Below, in pieces: positions 26,818 to 34,734 of a stretch of 38,248 nt of DNA. The stretch lies in NCBI RefSeq assembly GCF_016135805.1, contig NZ_JADWOX010000031.1, positions 1 to 38,248 on the forward strand, written 5' to 3'. Source of the DNA: Caulobacter hibisci (GTDB lineage Bacteria > Pseudomonadota > Alphaproteobacteria > Caulobacterales > Caulobacteraceae). The position numbers and the translations under genes are program-made. The notes beneath the pieces were generated by a model that was not told where the DNA came from, searched no databases, and was given only the letters and a program-made list of their open reading frames with translations. The stretch's first letter is position 1; each line of letters opens with the position of its first letter.

Positions 26818-28338
26818 CTAAGCCGCCGCCTGCGCCCGCGCCACCCGATCGGCCACGAAGCTCATGTGATCGGGCATGGTCTGCGCCGAGCGGGCGATGA
26901 CCGCGCGGATCTCCTTCATGCGGGCGCGCAGCAGGTCCTCGCTCATCACGTCGGCCATCGGGTCCCAGCCGCGCGGCTTGAGGCCCTGGCCGATCATCAC
27001 CGCGAACCACGAGGTGTCGTTGAACAGCTCCTCGTTCTCGCGGAAGATCCGGCCGTGGCTCTCGAAGACGGCGATCTTGTCGGCCAGGTAGTCGGGGATC
27101 GGCATCTCGCGCAGATAGTCCCAATAGGGCGTGTCCGAGCGCTCGGTGGCCTTGTAGTGCAGCACGAGGAAGTCGCGGATCTTCTCGTACTCGAAGGTCA
27201 TCACCCGGTTGTAGCGGTCGATGTCGGGCTGCTGGAACCGGCGGTCGGGGAACAGTGCCAAGAGGCGCGAGATTCCCACCTGGATCAGGTGGATGCTCTG
27301 GCTTTCCAGCGGCTCCATGAAGCCGGCGGCCAGGCCGATGGCGACGACGTTCTTGTCCCAGCTCTTCTTGCGGCGGCCGGCCTTGAACTTCAGCGTCCAG
27401 GGATCGGCCAGGGCCTCGCCGTCGAGATGCGAGAGCAGGTAGGCTGTGGCCTCGTCCTCGCTGATGTGTGCGCTGGAGAAGGCGTAGCCGTTGCCGATGC
27501 GGTGCTGCAGCGGGATGCGCCACTGCCAGCCGGCGGGGCGGGCGGTGGCGCGGGTGACCGGGTCGGTCGAGCCGCCCGAGGCGCAAGGGACCGCCACGGC
27601 GCGGTCGTTGGGCAGCCAGTGAGACCAGTCCTCGAAGCCGCTCTTCAGGGTCTGCTCGATCAGCAGGCCTCGGAAGCCCGAGCAGTCGATGAACAGGTCG
27701 CCCTCGACGACCGTCCCGTTCTCCAGGGTCACCGACTCGACGAAGCCGTCGGTTCCGCGCTGGGCGACGTCGACGATCTTGCCCTCGATGCGGCGCACCT
27801 GGCGGGCTTCGGCGTAGTCGCGCAGGAAGCGGGCATAGAGGCCGGCGTCGAAGTGGAAGGCGTAGGCGATGTCGCCCAGCGGCGAGTTGGTCTGGCCGGT
27901 CGGGCGCTGGAACTTGGCCTGAGCCGCGGCCAGGGCCTGCAGGGAGTATTCGCCCAGGTCCGCGGCCTCGCCCATGGCCAGGTAGCGCAGCCAGTAGGCG
28001 TGAAACGACACCCCCTCCATGTCGACGCCGTAGGGGCCGAACGGGTGGTGGTAGGTGTGGCCGATCTGCTTCCAGTCGCGGAACTCGATGGCCAGCTTGT
28101 AGGTGGCCTTGGTGCGGCGCAGGAACTCGTCCTCGTCCAGGCCCAGCATGCGGTTGAAGATGTTGATCTGGGGGATGGTCGACTCGCCGACCCCGACCGT
28201 GCCGATGGCCTCGCTCTCGATGACGGTAACCTTGGTGACGCCGTCCTTGAGGAAGCGCCCCAGGGCGGCGGCGGTCATCCAGCCGGCCGTGCCGCCGCCG
28301 ACGATGACGACGTTGCGGATCCGGTCATTCGTCATCAT
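26818..28338 (-). CDS. Flavin-dependent halogenase (tryptophan halogenase family), downstream copy
   Basis: This 506-residue enzyme uses FADH2, O2 and halide to make hypohalous acid, which is delivered through a catalytic Lys to the substrate. The FAD motif GGGTAGW is at residues 14-20, Lys81 lies in TKATYKLAIEF (PrnA Lys79), the halogenase signature WQWRIP is at 271-276, and EPLES at 342-346 carries the Glu/Ser that assist the Lys (PrnA Glu346/Ser347, from memory). The start ATG 28338 overlaps the upstream halogenase stop (ATGA) and has AGGAG before it; the frame to 28503 is rejected. The substrate is unlikely to be free tryptophan: similar genes beside TonB receptors in Caulobacterales and xanthomonads include the indole brominase BrvH. 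No flavin reductase is nearby. Confidence 0.93.
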   Translation of the reverse strand: MMTNDRIRNVVIVGGGTAGWMTAAALGRFLKDGVTKVTVIESEAIGTVGVGESTIPQINIFNRMLGLDEDEFLRRTKATYKLAIEFRDWKQIGHTYHHPFGPYGVDMEGVSFHAYWLRYLAMGEAADLGEYSLQALAAAQAKFQRPTGQTNSPLGDIAYAFHFDAGLYARFLRDYAEARQVRRIEGKIVDVAQRGTDGFVESVTLENGTVVEGDLFIDCSGFRGLLIEQTLKSGFEDWSHWLPNDRAVAVPCASGGSTDPVTRATARPAGWQWRIPLQHRIGNGYAFSSAHISEDEATAYLLSHLDGEALADPWTLKFKAGRRKKSWDKNVVAIGLAAGFMEPLESQSIHLIQVGISRLLALFPDRRFQQPDIDRYNRVMTFEYEKIRDFLVLHYKATERSDTPYWDYLREMPIPDYLADKIAVFESHGRIFRENEELFNDTSWFAVMIGQGLKPRGWDPMADVMSEDLLRARMKEIRAVIARSAQTMPDHMSFVADRVARAQAAA

Positions 28339-29867
28339 GCGGGGACTCCTGAAGTCGAAGAGGGGGCAGCAGCGCCGCAATAACGGGCGACGAACTCGGC
28401 GTGGCTGGGCATGGCCTCGGCCGTGCGGGCGATCAGGGTGGACAGTCCCGCCAGGCGCTGGCGGATCTGGTCTTCGGGCAGGCTGTCGACCAGCGGGTCC
28501 CACTCTTCGGGGATGATCCCCTGGCCCAGCAGCACGGCGGTCCAGTTGGTTTCGTGGAACAGGTCGTAGTTGGACGGGAACCAGCGGCCGCGCTGGGCGA
28601 ACAGCTCCATGCGCCGGGCCAGGCTGTCGGGCACGGTCATCGACGACAGGTAGCGCCAGTAGTCGGTGTCGTCGCGCTGGGTCGCCTTGAAGTGCAGGAT
28701 CACGAAGTCGCGGATGTGGTCGACCTGGGCGGCGGTTAGGCGGTTGTATTCGTCGGTCTCCAGCGGATCAACGCCGTTGCCGGGGAACAGGGCCAAGAGC
28801 TTGGTGATCCCGGCCTGGATCATGTGGATGCTGGTGCTTTCCAGCGGCTCGATGAAGCCGGCCGACAGGCCGATGGCGCAGACGTTCCTGTCCCAGGCCC
28901 GCTCGCGGCGGCCGGGGGTGAAGCGCAGGAAGTTGGGGTCCTCGGTCGGGCGGCCGTCGAGATTGGCCAGCAGGGTGTCGAGCGCCCGGTCGTCGTCGAT
29001 GTGGTGGCTGGAATAGACGTAGCCGGCGCCGATGCGGTGCTGCAGCGGGATCCGCCACTGCCAGCCGGCCTCGCGGGCGGTGGCGCGGGTGAAGGGGGTC
29101 AGGCCGTCGCCGCCCAACTCGCACGGAATGGCCACGGCGCGGTTGTTGGGCAGCCAGCGGCTCCAGTCCTGATAGGGCACGCCCAGGGCCTGGCCGATCA
29201 GCAGGCCGCGGAAGCCCGAGCAGTCGACGAAGAAGTCGCCCTCGATGCGGCGGCCGTCCTCCAGCACCACGGCCTCGACGAAGCCGGTCTCGCCATGCTG
29301 GGCGACGCTGGCGATGCGGCCCTCGATGCGGGTGACGCCGCGCGGCTCGGCGAAGCCGCGCAGGAAGCGGGCGTAGAGGCCGGCGTCGAAGTGATAGGCG
29401 TACTTCAGGCTCGACATCACCTTGGCCGGATCGGGATCGGGCAGGGCGAAACGCCAGCGCCGGGCGGCGGCTTCGGTCAGGTTGAAGTCGCCGATCGGGC
29501 CGACCTGGTCGGCGAACTTGCGCCAGACCTGGTGGAATTTGATTCCCTCGACGTCGAGGCCGAAGGTCCCGAACGGGTGGTGATAGGTCTCGCCGATCGC
29601 GCCCCAGTCGACGAACTCGATGCCCAGCTTGAAGCTGGCCTTGGTGGCCCGCATGAAGGCCCGCTCGTCCAGGCCCAGCATGGCGTTGAAGGTCAGGATC
29701 GGCGGCACGGTGGCCTCGCCGACGCCGACCGTGCCGATGGCCTCGGACTCCACCAGGGTGATCTTCAGGCCTTGCGGCGCAAGGGTCTTGGCCAGGGCGG
29801 CGGCGGTCATCCAGCCGGCCGTGCCGCCGCCGACGATGACCACGGACTTCAACCGTTGGTCTGACAT
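28335..29867 (-). CDS. Flavin-dependent halogenase (tryptophan halogenase family), upstream copy
   Basis: This 510-residue enzyme is a clear paralogue of the next gene; long stretches align, such as GWQWRIPLQHRIG in both. GGGTAGW is at 13-19, Lys80 in TKASFKLGIEF, WQWRIP at 269-274 and EPLES at 340-344. All halogenase hallmarks are intact in both copies, so both are probably active. It is the first gene of a two-gene operon coupled by an ATGA overlap, and is divergent from a TonB receptor in a xylan-type locus. The ATG at 29867 has GGCGGAG upstream. The substrate is unknown. Confidence 0.93.
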   Translation of the reverse strand: MSDQRLKSVVIVGGGTAGWMTAAALAKTLAPQGLKITLVESEAIGTVGVGEATVPPILTFNAMLGLDERAFMRATKASFKLGIEFVDWGAIGETYHHPFGTFGLDVEGIKFHQVWRKFADQVGPIGDFNLTEAAARRWRFALPDPDPAKVMSSLKYAYHFDAGLYARFLRGFAEPRGVTRIEGRIASVAQHGETGFVEAVVLEDGRRIEGDFFVDCSGFRGLLIGQALGVPYQDWSRWLPNNRAVAIPCELGGDGLTPFTRATAREAGWQWRIPLQHRIGAGYVYSSHHIDDDRALDTLLANLDGRPTEDPNFLRFTPGRRERAWDRNVCAIGLSAGFIEPLESTSIHMIQAGITKLLALFPGNGVDPLETDEYNRLTAAQVDHIRDFVILHFKATQRDDTDYWRYLSSMTVPDSLARRMELFAQRGRWFPSNYDLFHETNWTAVLLGQGIIPEEWDPLVDSLPEDQIRQRLAGLSTLIARTAEAMPSHAEFVARYCGAAAPSSTSGVPA

Positions 29868-30074
29868 GATGTGCTGTCTCCGCCCCGAAGATCTTATGTC
29901 TGAACGGCCTTGGGCGGCCGTTTCAAGTGTGTTGCAAATTGACTGCGCTGTCCGCTTTTGTCACGTTTCCTTCTCGGGAAAAGCGTCGCCAGCGGCTGGG
30001 TGACGGATAAAAGATAATAAAAACAATCATGTGTCGCCGATCTGGTTCAGATTGCGGGGTTATTTCAACACCCT

Positions 30075-30100
30075 TGACGTCTCCGACCTTTGCCATATCA
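30075..30100 (+). promoter_or_regulatory. Caulobacter-type housekeeping promoter of the TonB receptor
   Basis: TTGACG (30075-30080) and GCCATATC (30093-30100) match the Caulobacter sigma-73 consensus (TTGACGS, 10-14 bases, GCTANAWC) with one mismatch in the -10. Transcription would start near 30106, leaving a leader of about 70 bases before the receptor ATG. The rest of the 308-base divergent region (29868-30175) holds the two palindromes listed separately and no gene. Confidence 0.65.
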
Positions 30101-30103
30101 TCA

Positions 30104-30119
30104 GACCAATAATGGTCTC
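30104..30119. promoter_or_regulatory. Inverted repeat AGACCA-N4-TGGTCT at the receptor transcription start
   Basis: A perfect 6+6 inverted repeat overlaps the predicted transcription start of the TonB receptor and lies in the divergent region with the halogenases. It could be a repressor site or a leader hairpin. Confidence 0.45.
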
Positions 30120-30131
30120 GACATATGACCA

Positions 30132-30147
30132 ATGGTAGCGCTACCGA
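30132..30147. promoter_or_regulatory. LacI-family operator (GGTAGCGCTACC)
   Basis: The 12-base perfect palindrome GGTAGCGCTACC (30134-30145) has the central GCGC typical of LacI-family sites and closely resembles the operator of the Caulobacter xylose promoter (TGTTAGCGCTACCA, from memory). It lies about 30 bases after the predicted start of transcription, an ideal place for repression. It points to sugar control of this locus. Confidence 0.65.
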
Positions 30148-30175
30148 GCTACCGGGACTGGGGAGGAAGACAAGA

Positions 30176-33100
30176 ATGAGCTCCGTAAACGGAGCGTCCG
30201 CGACGCGTGGGCGCGAGAAACTGTGCGACAATCTCAAATTCGGCCTGAAGTGCGGGGCGTCGGCCCTGGCGCTGAGCCTGGTGTTCGGGGCCTCGGCCTT
30301 GGCCCAGACGGCTTCGACGACCGCTACGAAGACGACCGAGGACACGGTCGACGAGGTCGTCGTCACCAGCATTCGCCAGAGCCTCAAGAGCAGCCAGCAA
30401 CTGAAGCAGTCGTCCGAGATCATCGGCGACTCGATCACCGCCGAAGACATCGGGGCCCTGCCGGACCGCTCGGTGACCGAGGCGCTGCAGCGCGTGCCGG
30501 GCGTGTCGATCAACCGCTTCGCCGCCGGCGTCGACCCTGACCACTTCTCGGTCGAGGGCTCGGGCGTCGTGGTTCGCGGCCTGAACTTCGTGCGTTCGGA
30601 GCTGAACGGCCGCGACACCTTCACCGCCAACAACGGCCGGATCCTCAGCTTCGCCGACGTGCCGTCGGAGCTGATGGGTGGCGTCGACGTGTTCAAGAGC
30701 CCCTCGGCCGACCTGATCGAGGGCGGCATCTCGGGCACGGTGAACCTGCGCACGCGCCTGCCGTTCGATAGCAACAAGCGCATCCTGTCGCTGTCGGCCG
30801 AAGCCAGCTACGGCGACATGGTCGAGAAGTGGAAGCCGACCTACTCGTTCCTCTACAGTGACCGTTTCGACACCAAGATCGGCGAGGTCGGCATCCTGGC
30901 CAGCTTCGTGAACTCGGAACTGGCCAGCCGCAGCGACGCCATCCAGGTGTCGAACTTCGGCTGCCGCACCAACCTGGGCGTCTCCAGCGCCGACTGCGGC
31001 AATGGTACGAAGGGCGTGTGGTTCCCGCGCGGCGCCGCCTTCCGCTCGACCACCAACGAGCGCGAGCGCCAGGGCCAGGCCGGCGCCGTCCAGTGGAAGA
31101 GCAACGACGGCACGATGCAGGCCGCGTTCCAGTACCTGCGCTCGAAGTCGACGACCAAGTGGACCGAGCACGCCATCGAGATCGCCACCGACAACGTGGC
31201 CGGCAACGGCGACTCGCGTCCGGCGGCCGGCACCACCTTCACCTTCGACGAGGACGGCGTCTTCACCAACGGGGTGATCACCGGCACCACCGGCTGGCGC
31301 GCCGACCAGAACGGCTCGGACCCGCGAACGCCGATCAACGGCCTGCAATCGAACAACGTGCGCCGCGACGAGAAGACGACCAACACCACCACCGACTACG
31401 GCTTCAATTTCAAGTGGACGCCGAACGAGCACTGGGGCGTGCTGTTCGACGCCCAGCACGTGGACTCCAAGGTCGATGCGATCAGCATGGGCCTGTGGGG
31501 GTCGTCGTTCCAGAACGCCGCCATCACCCTGAACGGCAACGACACGCCGGACGTCACCTTCACCGCGCCGTCCAACAGCGCCACCTTGGCCACCTGCACG
31601 ACCTACAGCGCCAACTGTCCGTCCTACGCGCAAGGCTCGCACGCCAACCTCGCCGACCCGTACAACAGCTTCTGGCGGTCGGCGATGGACCACATCGAGC
31701 AGTCGGAAGGCACGGAAGACGCGGTCAAGATCGACGTCGAATACAAGTTCGACAACGACACTTGGCTGGACTCGATCAAGGGCGGCGTCCGCTGGTCGGA
31801 GCGCGACCAGACCACCCGCTTCTCAGCCTATAACTGGGGCGTGGTCAGCGAGATCTGGGGCAGCGGCGGCCCGGTGTGGATGGATGACGCCATCAATGGC
31901 AATCCGAACACGGCCGGAGGGGCCAACAGCACGGCCCTGATCGAGCAGTTCGTCTTCAAGAACTTCATGCGCGGCGATGTCGCTTCCCCGACCGGGGCGG
32001 ACGGCCGGATGTTCTATGCGCAGAACCTGATCGACAACTACGACGCCGTCTCGCAGTTCGCCCTGTCGGTGGGCGACGAGTGGCGCGCTCGCCTGTCGAA
32101 CGGCTGTCCGCAAAACTGGGTGCCTCTGGCGCAGCGTTGCGGCGTCACCGCCGGTACGCCGTTCCGTCCGGGCGAGGTCAATCCGGTCAACGAAGTGACC
32201 AAGTCGGCCTATCTGATGGCGCGCTTCAAGGGCGAGACCGGTGACTACAAGATCAGCGGCAACATCGGCCTGCGCTATACCAAGACCGACCGCGAGGCGT
32301 CCGGCTACTTGGCGTTCCCGACCCTGAGCAGCCTGGCCTCCGACCAGGACTGCACCGACGCCTACAACGCCTGGCTGGCGCGTCCGCAACCTAAGGACCC
32401 GTTCATCGCCTCGTCGTTCTGTTCGTTGACGCCGCAGGTGCGGGCGGCGGCGCGGGCCTGGGGCAACGGCGCCCTGACGCCCAGCACCGTCAACACCTCG
32501 TTCGACTACTGGCTGCCGAGCTTCAACCTGAAGGTCATGGCGCCGCACGGTCTGCAGTATCGCCTGGGCCTGTCCAAGACGATCACGCCGCCCGACATCG
32601 GCCTGACCCGCAACTATTACAACCTGACGCTCAACACCAACAACGACGGCATCACCAACGGCGCCCCCACGGGCAACGTGCCGGTCGGCAATCCCTATCT
32701 CAAGCCGACCCAGTCGACCAACCTCGACGCCTCGGTGGAATGGTACTTCGCACCGGTCGGCTCGCTGACCTTCGCGGCCTTCTACAAGGAGCTGACCGAC
32801 GTCGCGACCAACACCACCGAGCGCCGGCCGTTCACCAACAACGGCGCGACCTTCGACGTGCTGGTGACCACGCCGGGCAACTCGGACAAGACGGCGAAGG
32901 TCAAGGGCTTCGAGATCGGCTACCAGCAGTTCTACGACTTCCTGCCCAAGCCGCTGGACGGGTTCGGCATCAACGCCAACTACAGCTACATCGAGAGCAA
33001 CGGCGTGCCGCAAAGCACCCTGTCTGCCACCGATCCCGACGTCGCCGCCGGCCGCGTCTCGACGGTCGACACCAGCCTGCTGCCGCTGCAGGGCCTCTCC

Positions 33101-33424
33101 AAGCACAACGTCAACTTCGCGGCGATCTACGAGAAGGGGCCGATCTCGGCGCGCCTGGCCTACAACTGGCGCTCGGACTTCCTGCTCACCGTCCGCGACG
33201 TGATCATCCCCTACGCTCCGATCATGAACGAGGCGACGGGGCAGCTGGATGGCTCATTCTTCTACACCGTCAATCCGAAGGTGAAGGTCGGGGTGCAGGC
33301 GGTGAACCTGCTCAACGAAACGACCCGGACGACCCAGATCCTCAACAACGACCTGCTGAAGACCGGGCGGTCGTGGTTCGTGAACGACCGGCGCTACACC
33401 TTCGTGGTGCGCGCCAGCTTCTAG
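30176..33424 (+). CDS. TonB-dependent receptor, Xanthomonas/Caulobacter type (xylan locus)
   Basis: This 1082-residue outer-membrane receptor starts at ATG 30176 after GGGAGGAAG; the earlier ATG at 30125 would run through the LacI-type operator and is rejected. A long signal peptide ends ...GASALAQ. The TonB box DEVVVTSIRQSL is followed by the plug (AEDIGALPDRSVTEALQRVPG, VVVRGLNFVRSELNGR) and a large barrel ending ...VVRASF. Its genomic partners, a GH10 xylanase and a glucuronoyl esterase downstream, suggest it imports xylo-oligosaccharides, possibly decorated with methylglucuronic acid. That ligand is inferred from context and from the LacI-type operator. Confidence 0.94.
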   Translation: MSSVNGASATRGREKLCDNLKFGLKCGASALALSLVFGASALAQTASTTATKTTEDTVDEVVVTSIRQSLKSSQQLKQSSEIIGDSITAEDIGALPDRSVTEALQRVPGVSINRFAAGVDPDHFSVEGSGVVVRGLNFVRSELNGRDTFTANNGRILSFADVPSELMGGVDVFKSPSADLIEGGISGTVNLRTRLPFDSNKRILSLSAEASYGDMVEKWKPTYSFLYSDRFDTKIGEVGILASFVNSELASRSDAIQVSNFGCRTNLGVSSADCGNGTKGVWFPRGAAFRSTTNERERQGQAGAVQWKSNDGTMQAAFQYLRSKSTTKWTEHAIEIATDNVAGNGDSRPAAGTTFTFDEDGVFTNGVITGTTGWRADQNGSDPRTPINGLQSNNVRRDEKTTNTTTDYGFNFKWTPNEHWGVLFDAQHVDSKVDAISMGLWGSSFQNAAITLNGNDTPDVTFTAPSNSATLATCTTYSANCPSYAQGSHANLADPYNSFWRSAMDHIEQSEGTEDAVKIDVEYKFDNDTWLDSIKGGVRWSERDQTTRFSAYNWGVVSEIWGSGGPVWMDDAINGNPNTAGGANSTALIEQFVFKNFMRGDVASPTGADGRMFYAQNLIDNYDAVSQFALSVGDEWRARLSNGCPQNWVPLAQRCGVTAGTPFRPGEVNPVNEVTKSAYLMARFKGETGDYKISGNIGLRYTKTDREASGYLAFPTLSSLASDQDCTDAYNAWLARPQPKDPFIASSFCSLTPQVRAAARAWGNGALTPSTVNTSFDYWLPSFNLKVMAPHGLQYRLGLSKTITPPDIGLTRNYYNLTLNTNNDGITNGAPTGNVPVGNPYLKPTQSTNLDASVEWYFAPVGSLTFAAFYKELTDVATNTTERRPFTNNGATFDVLVTTPGNSDKTAKVKGFEIGYQQFYDFLPKPLDGFGINANYSYIESNGVPQSTLSATDPDVAAGRVSTVDTSLLPLQGLSKHNVNFAAIYEKGPISARLAYNWRSDFLLTVRDVIIPYAPIMNEATGQLDGSFFYTVNPKVKVGVQAVNLLNETTRTTQILNNDLLKTGRSWFVNDRRYTFVVRASF

Positions 33425-33499
33425 TGAGCGTGACGGGCGCGCGGCGGTTTCTGTCGCGCGCCTCCCTTTCCTGCTGACTTTGTCCGCGCATCGTCCCCC

Positions 33500-33535
33500 T
33501 GAGCCCGTCAGGTCTCCTGACGGGCTCAGATTTTT
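33500..33535 (+). terminator. Rho-independent terminator of the TonB receptor
   Basis: A perfect 13-bp stem (TGAGCCCGTCAGG and its complement, loop TCT) is followed by GATTTTT. It separates the receptor transcript from the xylanase gene. Confidence 0.93.
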
Positions 33536-33543
33536 AGGAGTTC

Positions 33544-33565
33544 GGAGCGCGCCAAGGCGCGCTCC
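33544..33565 (+). promoter_or_regulatory. GC-rich hairpin in front of the xylanase gene
   Basis: GGAGCGCGCC and its exact complement form a 10-bp stem with only AA between, 33 bases before the xylanase ATG and directly after the terminator. It could attenuate, stabilise a processed 5' end, or be a dispersed palindrome. I see no recognisable promoter in the short gap. Confidence 0.4.
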
Positions 33566-33598
33566 GGCGGTGCGCGGTTTTCTTTGAGCGAGACCCGT

Positions 33599-34723
33599 AT
33601 GATCGATCGTCGCGCGCTACTGGGCGTCGCAGCCGCCGCGCTAGCCTCGCCGGCCATGGCCGCTGAGAGGCCCTCGCTAAAGGCGCTGGCCGCCAAGAAG
33701 GGGCTGATCTTCGGCAGCGCCGTCGGGGCCGGGCCGCCCGGGTCCCTGACCGGTTCGTTCGAGGACGCCCGCTATCGTGAGCTCCTGGCCCGCGAATGCG
33801 GCGTGCTGGTGCCTGAGAACGAGCTGAAGTGGTACGTGCTGCGGCCGGCCGAGCAGGCCTTCGCCTTCGAGCGCGCCGACCGCGTCGCCGCCTTCGCCCG
33901 CGAGCACGACATCGCCCTGCGTGGCCACACCCTGCTGTGGCATCACCCGCAGTGGTTTCCCGGCTGGCTGAAGGGCTACGATTTCGGCAACAAGCCGGCC
34001 GCCAAGGTCGAGGCCATGCTGGCCGAGCACATCGACCGCGTCTGCGCCCGCTATCCGCAGATCTATTCCTGGGACGTGGTCAACGAGACCGTCGATCCCG
34101 CCGACGGCGCCCTGCGCCGCACGGTCTTCTCCGACGCCATGGGCGGGGTCGAGCCGGTGCTCGATCTGTCGTTCCGCCTGGCCCGCAAGGCCGCCCCCAA
34201 GGCCCGCCTTGTCTACAACGACTATATGAGCTGGGAGGCCGGCAACGAGAAGCATCGCTACGGCGTGCTGAAGCTGCTGGAGGGCTTCAAGAAGCGCGAC
34301 GTGCCGGTCGACGCCCTGGGGATCCAGAGCCATATCGGGGCCGAGAACGCCGACAGCTTCACCGGCTTTGGCCGGCCACAGGAGAAGGACTGGCGGACCT
34401 TCGTCGATGCGGTGACGGGCCTGGGCTACGACCTGGCGCTGACCGAGTTCGACGTCCACGACAAGGGCCTGCCGGTCGACTTCGCCGCCCGCGACGCGGC
34501 CGTGGCCGCCTACGGCAAGGCCTATCTCGACCTGATGCTCGACTACCGCCAGACCAAGGAGCTGCTGGCCTGGGGCCTGGTCGACAAATATTCGTGGCTG
34601 CAGAACCAGTGGCTGCGCCAGGACAAGGCCCCCAAGCGCCCGACGCTCTATGACGACGCCTATCAGGCGAAGCCGCTGCGCGAAGCGGTGGCGGCGGCCC
34701 TGGCCGCGGCGCCGGCGCGGTAG
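33599..34723 (+). CDS. GH10 endo-1,4-beta-xylanase, Tat-exported
   Basis: It cleaves the beta-1,4-xylan backbone with retention. From ATG 33599 it has 374 residues; a TTG at 33584 is an alternative start with five more residues. The N-terminus IDRRALLGVAAAALASPAMA is a twin-arginine type signal, so the folded enzyme is exported to the periplasm or beyond. The single GH10 TIM barrel spans ~28-370, with the acid/base Glu163 in SWDVVNET, the nucleophile Glu283 in ALTEFDVHD and the GHTLLWHHPQWFP substrate-binding stretch. There is no carbohydrate-binding module, which suits action on oligosaccharides already inside the outer membrane. The esterase gene follows by 11 bases. Confidence 0.95.
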   Translation: MIDRRALLGVAAAALASPAMAAERPSLKALAAKKGLIFGSAVGAGPPGSLTGSFEDARYRELLARECGVLVPENELKWYVLRPAEQAFAFERADRVAAFAREHDIALRGHTLLWHHPQWFPGWLKGYDFGNKPAAKVEAMLAEHIDRVCARYPQIYSWDVVNETVDPADGALRRTVFSDAMGGVEPVLDLSFRLARKAAPKARLVYNDYMSWEAGNEKHRYGVLKLLEGFKKRDVPVDALGIQSHIGAENADSFTGFGRPQEKDWRTFVDAVTGLGYDLALTEFDVHDKGLPVDFAARDAAVAAYGKAYLDLMLDYRQTKELLAWGLVDKYSWLQNQWLRQDKAPKRPTLYDDAYQAKPLREAVAAALAAAPAR

Positions 34724-34734
34724 GTGAGGGCGCG

